A stretch of DNA of 64,000 bases from contig JASDDO010000014.1 of the NCBI GenBank assembly GCA_030015575.1, forward strand, positions 169,975,911-170,039,910. Reading direction: 5' to 3'. Each line of letters opens with the position of its first letter. Position 1 is the stretch's first letter. The notes below the pieces were generated by a model. The model saw only the letters and a program-made list of their open reading frames with translations, was not told where the DNA came from and searched no databases. Origin of the DNA: Agapanthus africanus. Its lineage: Eukaryota > Streptophyta > Magnoliopsida > Asparagales > Amaryllidaceae. Shown here piece after piece: positions 44,411-54,334 of the stretch. Both the position numbers and the translations under genes were made by a program.

Positions 44411-45772
44411 ACAGTCAGGAGCCGACAAATTCTACCCCCAGTCTCTCTACGAGAAGAGGAAAGCGCGGAACAAGAGAGCAGTCTTGCCGAAGAAGCTTCG
44501 ATCATCCAAGACGAGCCCGATTGGAGAGAACCCTTCATAGAGTACCTCCGATACGACAAGCTGCCCGAAGAAAAATCTGCGAGGATTCAGCTGAAGAAAA
44601 GAGCTCTCCGATACGTATTTGTAAATGACACGTTATACTGCAGGTCATATGACCAACTCTGGCTCAGGTGTCTGTCACTGGCCGAAGCCCAAAAGGTCAT
44701 GAAAGATGTTCACTCGGGCATTTGCGGTGCTCACCAATCTGGCCCCAAGATGCGACTTCAAATCAAACGGCTTGGGTATTACTGGCCCACCATGATACGG
44801 GATTGCGGAGAGAATGCAAAGAAATGTCAGATCTGCCAAATCCATGGTGATTTCATTCACAAGCATCCCAATCCATTGCACCCTACGGTGGCGTCGTGGC
44901 CCTTCGAAGTCTGGGGCACCGACATTGTTGGCCCAATTGATCCTCCGTCATCCAAAGGCCACCGGTTCATACTGGCCGCGACAGACTACTTCTCCAGATG
45001 GGCTGAAGCTGTCCCGCTAAAATAAGTCAAGACAAAGGATATTCTGACATTCTTCTAGCATAATATTCTATACCGCTTCGGTACACCAAGAAGGATCATT
45101 TTTGACAACGGGCCTTCTTTCAAGAGCTTCAATGTCTCAATGTTCGCTACTCGGCACAAGATAGACTGGAGATATTCCTCCATCTATAATCCAAGAGCCA
45201 ATGGGCTAGCCGAAGCCTTCAATAAGACTCTATGCAAGCTCCTGAGGAAAAATGCTTCAGCCAACAAGAGAGACTGGAATCTCAAACTTCACGAGGCGTT
45301 ATGGGCATATCGTACCACACACCGTACTCCAACACAGTCCACTCCATACTCATTGCTTTTCGGAGTGGAGGAGGTCTTCCCTCTTGAAGTCGAAGTTCCA
45401 ATCTTAAGAATGGCCGTTCAGCACGAGTTGACGGAGGAGGAAAACGTGCTCTTTCGACTTGAAGAGCTCGATGCCCTCGAAGAAAAGAGGCCCGCGGTGC
45501 AGCAAAATCTGGAGCTATACCGAGCCCAAATGTCACGAGCTTATGACAAGATAACCCGTCTCCGCGCTTTCAAGAAAGGTGAATTGGTGTTGGTCCTCAA
45601 AAGACCGATCATCCCCAATCGACATGCCAAAGGAAAATTCGAGCCAAACTGGGAAGGACCATACGTCATCGAGAAAGTGTTCGACGGAGGATCCTACCAA
45701 CTAATAAGTGCCGAGGGAGAAAGGCCCATGCCACCCATCAATGGCCGATATCTTAAGAAATACTACACGTGA
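44411..45772 (+). pseudogene. integrase of element D (broken)
   Basis: The zinc-binding part is near 44708-44840 (DVHSGICGAHQSGPKM, CQICQIHG). The core has WGTDIVGPIDPPSSKGHRF, FDNGPSF and NPRANGLAEAFNKTLCKLL. The C-terminal part has LRAFKKGELVLVLKRPI and FEPNWEGPYVIEKVFDGGSY, ending GRYLKKYYT. It would join element DNA to the chromosome. It has one or two breaks. Confidence 0.85.
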
Positions 45773-46020
45773 ATGCTCTAAGTCGCAGGCGAATTGAGCA
45801 CATCAGCCCTTCGGTCTGGATCATTCATCTTGCAAAACTGTATACAATCCATGGGCGTAAATGACCCCTATCTCTCCCAAATCCTGTCGGTGAGACTACT
45901 TTTAAAGTCCCACCAGCGGCAAAAAAAAAAAGAAGAAAAAAAGAAAGAAGAAGAAAAAGAAGAAAAAAAAGAGAAAGAAGAAAAAAAAGAAAAAAGAAAA
46001 AAAAAGGTATGTCCACAAGC

Positions 46021-46345
46021 AAAACGGGCACGGATGAAAACCCGAAAGGGCTCCGTGAGTAAAAACAGCAGGACTACCGGCGAGTTTGTGAAAACCCGAA
46101 AGGGCGCAAACTCGTGAAAAGAGATGAATACACTTGCAAAGTCCTCTCGACCTTATGAGGAGAAAACCCCTGCGTGAGATCCTTACGACTCACAAAGGAG
46201 AAACACACTTAGGAATCCTCACGATTCCTAAGCAGAACATACACCTGCGAGATCCTCTCGACTCGTAGGGAGAAAATGCTTTTATGAGACCCTCACGGCT
46301 CATAAAATTGAAAAGCCTTAGGTGATAGGGACCCAAACCTGTCTC
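46021..46345 (+). repeat. hairpin cluster 1 in D
   Basis: At least five successive inverted repeats with short loops. Arms: 46029-46034/46052-46057, 46081-46088/46107-46114, 46208-46217/46223-46232 (perfect 10 bp), 46244-46251/46262-46269 and 46281-46288/46299-46306 (perfect 8 bp). Several share the loop core CCTCACG or CCTCTCG. Confidence 0.82.
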
Positions 46346-46734
46346 CTAAACGGGCAACGGCAAATGATGAGTCGCTCCTGGCATTTCGCTTCAGTGTTAG
46401 CGGTGCTGATGCCGGCCAAAAACCCAAATCCCAAGTCCTCCCAAGGCAAATGATGAGTTGCTCCTGGCATCATTCTAGTGCAGCAATGCTGATGCCAAAC
46501 AAGATCCAAATTGCAAGTCCCCAAACGGCGAATGATGAGTCGCTCCTGGTACCATATTCCAGTGTAGCGATGCAGACACCAACCAAAATCCAATTTCTCA
46601 AAATTCTCCAGCCCTACGGTTGGTCCCCAAGTTGACTACCGTATACAATCCACGGGCTCAAATAATTTTCGTCATACCCATGCCCACCATAATTACCAGT
46701 TACGCGGCTGGTCTCCGCCTTTGGAATTATGCTC

Positions 46735-46966
46735 CATTGAGAAGACCCACTCATGTGTCCTCATGATACATGAGGAGAACAAACCTTTGTGGGATCCTTA
46801 CAACTCATAAAGGAAAAACACACTTAGGAGTCCTCACGACTCCTAAGGAGAAAATACACCTGCGGGATCCTTACGACTCGTAGGGAGAAAATGCTTTTAT
46901 GGGACCCTCACGGCCCATAAAATTGAAAATCCTTAGGTGATAGGGACCTAAACCTGTCTCCTAAGC
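46735..46966 (+). repeat. hairpin cluster 2 in D
   Basis: A diverged copy of cluster 1. Arms: 46750-46759/46765-46774, 46823-46832/46838-46847 (perfect 10 bp) and 46896-46903/46914-46921 (perfect 8 bp). Differences from cluster 1 fall in matching pairs. Confidence 0.82.
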
Positions 46967-47070
46967 CATCGCTCCCCCAACAGGAATAGGCAAATGATGA
47001 ATCGCTCCTGGCACGCGTGCTTCAGTGTTAGCAACGCTGATGCCTGTCCTAACCCCAAAATCCTAAACTC

Positions 47071-47200
47071 CAATCCAATAGACTCCTAAGTCTTTAAACT
47101 GGGAACAGATGACCCCCTAAGTCGTTAAACTGGGAACAGATGACCCCCTAAGTCGTTAAACTGGGAACAAATGACCCCTAAGTCGTTAAACTGGGAACGG
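47071..47200 (+). repeat. 31-bp tandem repeat in D
   Basis: Four copies of a unit built on CCTAAGTCGTTAAACTGGGA followed by ACAGATGACCC. Confidence 0.85.
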
Positions 47201-47458
47201 GAGAAATCTCCTCATGGAAAATGATGATTCGCTCCTGGTACCATATTCCAGTGCAGCGATGCTGATGCCAAACCAAAACCAATCCCTAAATCCTCTCATG
47301 GCAAATGATGATTCGCTCCTGGTACCATATTCCAGTATGGCGATGCTGATGTCAATCCAAACACAATCAACAAGTCAACTTCAACTCCGACACCGCAAGA
47401 AGCGGAGCAAGTCAAGTTCACCCCTGACACTGCAAGAAGCAGAGAAAGTCAAATCAAG

Positions 47459-48262
47459 CATCGACCGCCCAGGTCGTAAAAAGGGCAGCACAGGCTCCCC
47501 ACAAATCGGGAACCCAAATCGCTCCGGATCAGAGCACCGACCGTCCAAGTCGCAAAAAGGGCAGAACCGACCGTCCAAGTCGCAAAAAGGGCAGAACCGA
47601 CCGTCCAAGTCGCAAAAAGGGCAGCATCGACCGTCCACGTCGCTAAAAGGGCAGTATCGACCGTCCACGTCGCAAAAAGGGCAGCATCGACCATCCACGT
47701 TGCTAAAATGGCAGCACCGACCGTCCAAGTCGCAAAAAGGGCAGCGCCGACCGTCCACGTCGCTAAAATGGCAGCATCGACCGTCCACGTCGCAAAAAGG
47801 GCAGCATCGACCGTCCACGTCGCAAAAAGGGCAGCATCGACCGTCCATGTCGCTAAAATGGCAGCACCGACCGTCCAAGTCGGCAAAAGGGCAGCATCGA
47901 CCGTCCACGTCGCTAAAAGGGCAGCACCGACCGTCCAAGTCGCAAAAAGGGCAGCGCCGACCGTCCACGTCGCTAAAATGGCAGCATCGACCGTCCACGT
48001 CGCAAAAAGGGCAGTATCGACCGTCCGCGTCGCAAAAAGGGCAGCATCGACCGTCCACGTCGCTAAAATGGCAGCACCGACCGTCCAAGTCGCAAAAAGG
48101 GCAGCATCGACCATCCACGTCGCTAAAAGGGCAGCACCGACCGTCCAAGTCACAAAAACGGCAGCACCGACCGTCCACGTCGCTAAAATGGCAGCATCGA
48201 CCGTCCACGTCGCTAAAAGGGCAGCATCGACCGTCCAAGTCGCAAAAAGGGCAGCATTGACC
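47459..48262 (+). repeat. 30-bp tandem array in D
   Basis: About 24 contiguous units from 47535, with outlying copies at about 47459, 48254 and 48373. The core is CGAC-CGTCCAC-GTCG followed by CAAAAAGGGCAG or CTAAAATGGCAG. CGAC and GTCG are complementary, so every unit is a small dyad. A 30-bp period keeps all six frames open, giving false frames on both strands. Confidence 0.92.
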
Positions 48263-48517
48263 TCCATGTCGTAAAAGGGGCAGCGCAGGATTCCTACAAA
48301 GCGGGAACCAGATCACTCCGGGCCAGGGAAAACGTCTATCACGGACACTCCGTCTCGAAGACATGCCAAGCAACGACCGTCCATGTCGTAAAAAGGGCAG
48401 TGCCAGCTTCCCAAAAAGCGGGAACCAAATCAGGTCGCCTCCAAGTAAAAGAAGATCCATCAATTTCATGCACACGACCCACATATGTGGTGTGCATTTA
48501 TTGATGGGGGGGCAATT

Positions 48518-50314
48518 TGTTGGGGTAAAAATTTACACCCCGGTTGACCAAGTCAAAATCAAAGTCAACCCCAAGCCAAGTGGGCCCAAGCCCAGATCCA
48601 GTGGGCCCATGCCCGGGTCGAGCCCGAACATGAAGCGGCCGGCCTCCCCCCATGCCAAGATAAAAATTTTGTAATAAATAATTTTGTTGTATTTCTTTTA
48701 TTTTATTTTATGGATAAATGTAAGAAAAATAGGCATAAAGCCAAATTTTTGTAAAGCCCATGGTTTATGTGCAAAAAGAAATGGCACATGAGCCATGGGA
48801 TAGGCAAAATGCCATTTTGTGAAGCCCAAGGGGCTATGTGTAAAGTGTACAGCCTATAAAGGCAAAGATAATAAAATATCTCAACAACTTTTTTCTCTCC
48901 CTAAATTTTTTTTCAGATCTGAGATCTTTTCTCCTTCTTCAAGGTTCTAAAACCTTCTTCTTTCTCTTGAATTAAATCAAGAGTTTTACTCTTCTTTTTA
49001 TAAAACAAATTAGTTTTTCACCACAAAACCCATAAAGGGGAACTCAGATCTTCCATTAGATCTCAAAAAGAAGAGATTTTTTAAAAAAATCCCATATCTC
49101 TTGATCTTCAAGATCCAGCTAATAGAGGAGGAAGAAGAAGAACCCCTCCCATTAACCCCAAAAAAACACACTTAGGAGTCCAACTCCACTCTGATTTCTC
49201 TTCCGAGAATCTTTTCAGGCTAAAAGCCTCTTTTTCTCTCCGGCGCTCAAGCGCAGAGAGCCCACGTGCCGACACGTGGCGCGCTTGCGCTCAAGCGCTC
49301 AGCGCTTAAGCGCAAAGCGCCCGCGTGCCGACACGTGGCACGCTTGCGCTACAGCGCCCTGCGCTCAAGCGCAAAGCGCCCGCGTGCCGACACGTGGCGC
49401 GCTTGCGCTACAGCGCCCTGCGCTCAAGCGCAAGGCGCCCGCGTGCCGACACGTGGCGCGCTTGCGCTACAACGCTCTGCGCTCAAGCGCAAGGCGTCCA
49501 CGAGCCGACACGTGGCGCGCTTGCGCTCAAGCGCCAGCGTTCGAGCGCAAGTCGCCCCTGTGCCGACACGTGGCGCACTTGCGCTCAAGCGCCGGCGCTC
49601 GAGCGCAAGTCGCCCCTGTGCCGACACGTGGCAAGTCGCCCCTGTGGTGACACGTGGCGCACTTGCGCTCAAACGCCCAGCGCTCCAGTGCAAGCCGCCC
49701 CCGTGCCGACACGTGGTGCGCTTGCGCTCAAGCGCAGAGCGCCCACGTGCCGACACGTGGCACTCTAGCGCCCGAGCGCACAACACCTAGGCGCACAGCG
49801 CCCAAGGTGCTGCCCCCACGCATCCTTTGGATGCCTTTTCCCCCTAATTTTTTTATACATATATATATATATATGTATATATATATACACATGTATACAT
49901 ATACACACACACACATACTCCACGACACTGTCCCTGTTAGAAAAAATTTCTAACGGGGCGCTGCCCCGCACCCCGCAAGGGGGCTGCTAGCCCCCTTGAC
50001 CCCCAGCCCGCTATCCGGGTAGCGGGACCCTCGTAAAAACTCTGCGTGGTTCCCGATATATCCAAAACCCCCTTTCAAAACACAACACACGTACACTGCA
50101 CATTAAGTTCTCATGACCAGTTTAACCCGTTAATCGGAGGTTCCCTCGCCCCAAAGGCGAGGGGTAATTAACGGCCGCTTAGTCCGCGGCTGCCGGAGAT
50201 TCGTATCCCTATAATCAATAAACCCTGGCCTACCTTAGGCAGGGGGAATCTGTAGTACGCCTGATAAGCGTGCGCGCATTCCCATCTCAATGGGGTGACG
50301 AAAAACACCCTACA
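48518..50314 (+). repeat. 3' LTR of D (1797 bp)
   Basis: Partner of 25613-27392, with the same TATA candidate (48854-48862), G-box array (49250-49800) and terminal hairpin run. It is followed by the target duplication TCTCG. Confidence 0.93.
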
Positions 50315-50319
50315 TCTCG

Positions 50320-52885
50320 TTCTCTCTCTCTCCTTCCCCATATTCTCCCGCTCCCCCCTCTTGAATCCACACCCACGCCCACGCCCGCGATCCTCCTCGC
50401 CTTCCTCCCTTTCTCCTATCCTCCCTCCGAACACCCAACACCATCCCCACTCAACCCATCCCCTCACCGAGCTCCCCTCCTCAGAGACACCGCAACCCCT
50501 TGCCCCTCTCATCGACCTTGGCAGCTCCTAGCCGAGCCCCTCGCCTGCAGTCGAGGCCACCTCAATAGCAGCACCACCTCCCCTGCACGCCCCTCTTCGA
50601 GCCCAGCTCCACCAACCTCCATCGCCGACCCTCGACTCCCAGCACCACAAAAGCTCCGCTCCTCTCCTCCTTCATCACCGAGCGCCCTCGCCTCCACCTC
50701 AACACCCGATCAACACCTACTGCCCTCTATCCATAACCCATCTCCCTTGCTGTCGCCGATGAACTCACCGAGCCCCTCCTTTGTTGCCGACAACAGACCA
50801 CCACCACTTTCGCCGTCGGGACCCCAGCAACCAAGCCTCCACTGCCAAGAACCCAAGCTCGAGCCGAAGCTGTGAACCCTAGCCGCGCGTGTGTCGCGAT
50901 CACGCCGTTGCCGTTGCCGCCACCGTACCGTCGTCAACACATTGTTAGGCAAGTACACTACTTGCTTCATGGTAATTTTTACCTATTACAAATCGAAATA
51001 CCAATAAATTCCGTATACACACGTCGTGCGAATTAATAATAATGTCAGTTTGCGATGCAAAATCCGAATGGAAAACCCCCGTTAAATTGAAGGAAACTGA
51101 TAACATAGGATGGCCTGATTAATAACGAACGTTGTGTTATAATTTGGCTGGAAAATACAGTCGTTACTGACGTGATAGGTCATTCCCTTTTTAAGCCCGT
51201 TAAAACTGAAATTTTCCGTATCTGAAACTCGTAAAAATCACAGTTAATTGATTATAAATTGGAATGTTCCGTTCGAGGGCTCAAATCGAAGAAGACTCGA
51301 CAGAATAGAACCACATAAGAGTTTTAATCTGATTCTATGCTAAAAAGATGACGGAAACTGGTTCGGAGTGCGGCTCTGGATTGCAGTCCAGAGCAGCACT
51401 GGCTGTTGATTCTCATTTTGTAATGCTTTCACTCTGCTGTATAAACATGTTATAATGCGGAACCCTATACCATAGCGAAGATGAAATATTTAGCTAACTA
51501 ATGAAAGTGATTTCATCCCTTTCTACTGTCCTTTACTATTTAAACTGTATTTTAAATTAACAGAACGTATAACAGTCCCAAACAGGGACCGAACGTATAC
51601 CCCTTTAGTGCGTTGGAAATCTAACTGATAAACCTAAATTTTGTTCAACTATAGCGTCACCTAATTTTGATCTCAACAGGGTGAAAACTGTGTTGCGAAA
51701 TGGACATTCAGTTCAGGAACTGAATTTCCAGCAGCGGACACTTAAAATGAAATGATTGTAACTTGCGAACCCGAAACCCAATTGACTTGAAATTAATTTT
51801 GTTGAACTGCCGACTGAGTTTGCTTATTATCGCTTTTGTATCTTTTTGCTTAATTCTGAATGCATGATTTAATACAAATTTTTTAAGCTCATAAGATGCA
51901 TAGCGACTTGTATTGCATATAAACTGTTTAACGGCATGATTCATAGTTCTACTCGACTACAAGACCTCTAGTGATAGTGGACATTCGTGTTAATTCTCAG
52001 TGTATATTGCATTATCGAACGTGTGTAGTATTGGTGTGGTTGTGTCAAGTACGCCAATGAATAGTGAGTGATTCGTAACAATGAACCATACAGTGAACAG
52101 TGAAAGAAATCGTGTTATTGATGCATACTTGTACACAACTTGCCTATACTCACGAATAGTGAAACCTGGGTAAAAAGGGGGTAATCGAAGTGGAAAGGGA
52201 ATTATATTTAGCGAGGACAGTGATTTAGAGGATGATCATTCGAACAGCGACTCTTATATATATTAGGTTGGGCCTAGCGGTCCGGCTGACAGGGTTATGT
52301 CCCGCGCGATAGCGGGCCGTAGTCTCGGGTACGTACGAGGCCCTCGTTAAACATGATTCTCCTTTCCACAACTCGATTTCAAAAGTGACTTAGAGACCGA
52401 TAGGGACACAGATCATACAGTGCATCAGTTAGTGATATATTGATTACCTGCATTTTATCTCCACCGTTATTACTTTCATTTTCTTGTCTTTTGTTATTAT
52501 TATAATGTTGCTATTATGTCGCTCTGACTACCTGAGTATGCATGCTCAGACCTTGAGGAAGAACCGGTTCAGGAGTCAGACCTGCCCTTCGAGCTTGCAG
52601 AGATTTAGACGGTCGTGCCTACAGTACCTTTACTGTTTTCCCTAAAGAAACCTTGTATTCGCACCTGGTTAGTAGTTCTTTTCTTTGTTTTGTTGCAAAT
52701 TGTGAACAATAAAAGTTGATATAATAACTAGTGATGTATTTCCTTTACTTTTGTGTTGTGTTTACTGATTACCATGTAATGCTAGAAGCCGAAGTGTGAC
52801 TACGGCGGGATTATTCCTTGACCATAGGAGCATGGCTGGCCTAGTCATCCCTCGTTTTCCGTATTTTGGGAAGCGGGGCGTGACA
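50320..52885 (+). repeat. 3' LTR of C, right part after insertion D
   Basis: It continues the CT-rich sequence broken at 25612, carries AGGCAAGT (50947-50954), the near-palindrome 51374-51393 and TGAGTATGCATGCTCAGACC, and ends GGGGCGTGACA. With the left part the LTR is about 2.9 kb. The proline/serine-rich frame at 50270-50875 is low-complexity and not supported as a gene. Confidence 0.85.
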
Positions 52886-53154
52886 GATTCTCTTCCACTG
52901 GATCCTCCTCAGGAACTTCCTCTCCTGGATTTTCTTCTACTGGGTCTTCCTCTATTGGGTCCTCTTCCTCCTCGTCGGAGTCACTGATCATTGTCGACGT
53001 TTGGGGCTGCGACTCCCTCGTCTTCAGAATCTCTGTTGCCGAGAATAACCTGTGGGCCGTCGATCTCGTCATCCGAACTCACCAGCATGCAGTCCAAGGA
53101 AATGTAGGACCGAGTGTCCTCATCAATAGGCGGCGCTGCTCCAGGATTTGCCAT
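52886..53154 (-). pseudogene. acidic protein of B (remnant)
   Basis: It starts MANPGAAPPIDEDTRSY at 53154, shares SSDDEIDGPQVILGN with A, and further on shows Asp/Glu-Pro repeats (EEDPIEEDPVEENPGEE). As in A, the start codon directly follows TTTTCTTTTCAG. It ends at the edge of C and is broken. Confidence 0.6.
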
Positions 53155-53545
53155 GGCCTGAAAAGAAAAAGTCATGATCAGACAATGGAACACACCAACA
53201 AAATAACCAAGGATAAGGAGCATAAGGAAAATATACGTTAGGTAAGGACTGAAAAATCAAAATTTAGAATATTGATGCAATAAGTAGTATAAGGAAAATG
53301 AGTGACAAGGGGACGATACATAAATCACAACTCACAATTTTATTGCATTCAAACTAAAAAGTTCAACGGATACAAGATTTTAAACGAAAAGAAACTTTTA
53401 CTAAAGAGTGACGATATTTTTATTGAAAGCAGAAAATGTGATAATTCCTCGTTGATATCTATCTATACGATCTCGTAAGACAAGTCTGCATCTCGTGCTG
53501 GGTCCATATCATCCTTGAACTCAAACTACGAAACAACCAAGTCGC
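53155..53545 (-). other. spacer between the two ORFs of B
   Basis: AT-rich, with no gene seen. It is partly alignable with 11890-12329 of A, for example GAGTTGTGATGTATG and TTGCATTCAATAAAG-like words. Confidence 0.55.
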
Positions 53546-53956
53546 TCAGGTAGATGTGGAAGGTGTTGACGAATCTCTACCTTGCAGCTCCTTCCTTCTA
53601 GGGCAACCATTGACAAGATGTTCGTCGGATCCACAAATCAAGCACTGTCCTTTGGCGCTGCGACAGTCTCTCTGAAGGTGTCCTGGTCTCTTACAGTATC
53701 CACAATGTTGAGTTCTCCGTTGCTTCTGTCGCTGAGAAACAAATGGGCGCTTCATCTTTACTTCTTTTCCTTGCTTATCTGGGATTCTCTCATGATTGGG
53801 GTTTTCCGCTGATGCTTGATCCATCTGCCTTCTTAGTCCTTCAGCTAAGAGATCGTTTGTTTGCTCCTGGGCTTCCTTCAAGTCTTGCAGTACATTCAAA
53901 ATCTGGACGGTCTGATTCTGGGGAGTAGAGTTGGAAGAAAAGTCGTTGGAAGTCAT
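53546..53956 (-). CDS. zinc-knuckle Gag-like protein of B (136 aa)
   Basis: It starts MTSNDFSSNSTPQNQTVQ at 53956; an in-frame Met further upstream exists, but conservation with A begins here and TTGTTTCAG lies just before it. It has a helix-prone stretch with coiled-coil character (LQDLKEAQEQTNDLLAEGLRRQ), a basic linker, then two knuckles CGYCKRPGHLQRDC and CLICGSDEHLVNGC. This tandem pair matches the Tekay Gag of C (CGYCNKDGHTQKDC, CLICGSSQHRVSGC). The Gag capsid core is absent, so it would bind RNA but not build a particle by itself. This is a family-level inference. Confidence 0.68.
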   Translation of the reverse strand: MTSNDFSSNSTPQNQTVQILNVLQDLKEAQEQTNDLLAEGLRRQMDQASAENPNHERIPDKQGKEVKMKRPFVSQRQKQRRTQHCGYCKRPGHLQRDCRSAKGQCLICGSDEHLVNGCPRRKELQGRDSSTPSTST

Positions 53957-54312
53957 GGTCCTGAAACAACAAATTTGAGGATGATATAAGGTATAAGGAA
54001 TACGAATCAGAATAAGATATAGAATGGAAAACGAAACAAGAATATATGGTGAGGCGAAACTCAAATGAGTGGAATCAAATGTAGAACTCCAAGTCACTCA
54101 AGCAGGGTACAGTATTGTAACTATGCTGTAGTTCATAATTATAATTGCATAACTCTACTAAGTCACCCAAAACTCTAGCGGATGGATCAAAATATGTAGT
54201 AGAACACACTATTTGAATCAAGATCAAGGATACAAGTTACAATCTAGACCGAAGGATGTCTTAGATTGTCAAGCCCTACACAGAAACTGTAATCCCAATC
54301 GTAGCAAAACCT

Positions 54313-54325
54313 GGCTTTGATACCA
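54313..54325 (-). other. primer binding site of B
   Basis: The minus strand reads TGGTATCAAAGCC, nine bases inside the LTR end, one base from the iMet site of A. Confidence 0.82.
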
Positions 54326-54334
54326 ACAAAACCA

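Larger units (their letters stand above)
46361..47353 (+). repeat. six dispersed 52-nt units in D
   Basis: Units start near 46361, 46447, 46530, 46991, 47219 and 47301. Each has AATGATGA[GA]T[CT]GCTCCTGG, then about 15 variable bases, then CAGTG...GATGCC. The edges GGCA and TGCC can pair; GGTA variants keep pairing through G-T wobble. Confidence 0.8.
45773..48517 (+). other. 3' non-coding region of element D, structured and repetitive
   Basis: About 2.7 kb between integrase and the 3' LTR, made of a purine tract (45918-46008), hairpin clusters, six 52-nt units, a 31-bp array and a 30-bp array. It closes with unremarkable sequence and the tract TTGATGGGGGGGCAATT at 48500-48516, the likely plus-strand primer. 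No protein is supported: the long frames on both strands come from the 30-bp period. Tandem repeats in this position are known for Tat elements. Confidence 0.8.
25613..50314 (+). mobile_element. Tat-lineage LTR retrotransposon (element D), host of Athila element H
   Basis: It is bounded by TGTTGGGG and CCCTACA, with the 5-bp duplication TCTCG on both sides (25608-25612, 50315-50319). It has LTRs of 1780 and 1797 bp, a Tat-type primer site, part of ORF1, protease, RT, RNase H, a second RNase H, integrase and a long repeat-rich 3' region. It is broken: the interior is incomplete and has about five further interruptions. The LTRs differ by roughly 1-2 percent outside the arrays (about half a million years at 1.3e-8). 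H splits it between ORF1 and protease. Confidence 0.92.
20681..52885 (+). mobile_element. Tekay/Del chromovirus LTR retrotransposon (element C), host of D
   Basis: It shows an LTR end, gag, protease, RT, RNase H, integrase with chromodomain, polypurine tract and a 3' LTR, the last split by D. It is broken, with about five interruptions, and incomplete near its 5' end. The LTR end at 20681 directly abuts the LTR end of A, and on the right it ends inside the acidic reading frame of B, so C appears to have entered a B-type element. Confidence 0.87.

Noticed and set aside
45794-46117. Lys/Glu-rich 107-codon frame
   Set aside because: It is a translation of the purine tract followed by hairpin DNA, in a non-coding region.
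47535-48262. CRISPR-like regular array
   Set aside because: The 30-bp units are directly adjacent without unique spacers, and the setting is a plant retroelement; it is a tandem repeat.
47214-48484. Long frames on both strands (348, 367 and 272 codons) in the 47.2-48.5 kb region
   Set aside because: The 30-bp unit is a multiple of three, so every frame stays open; the peptides are just the unit repeated. No start context or conservation.
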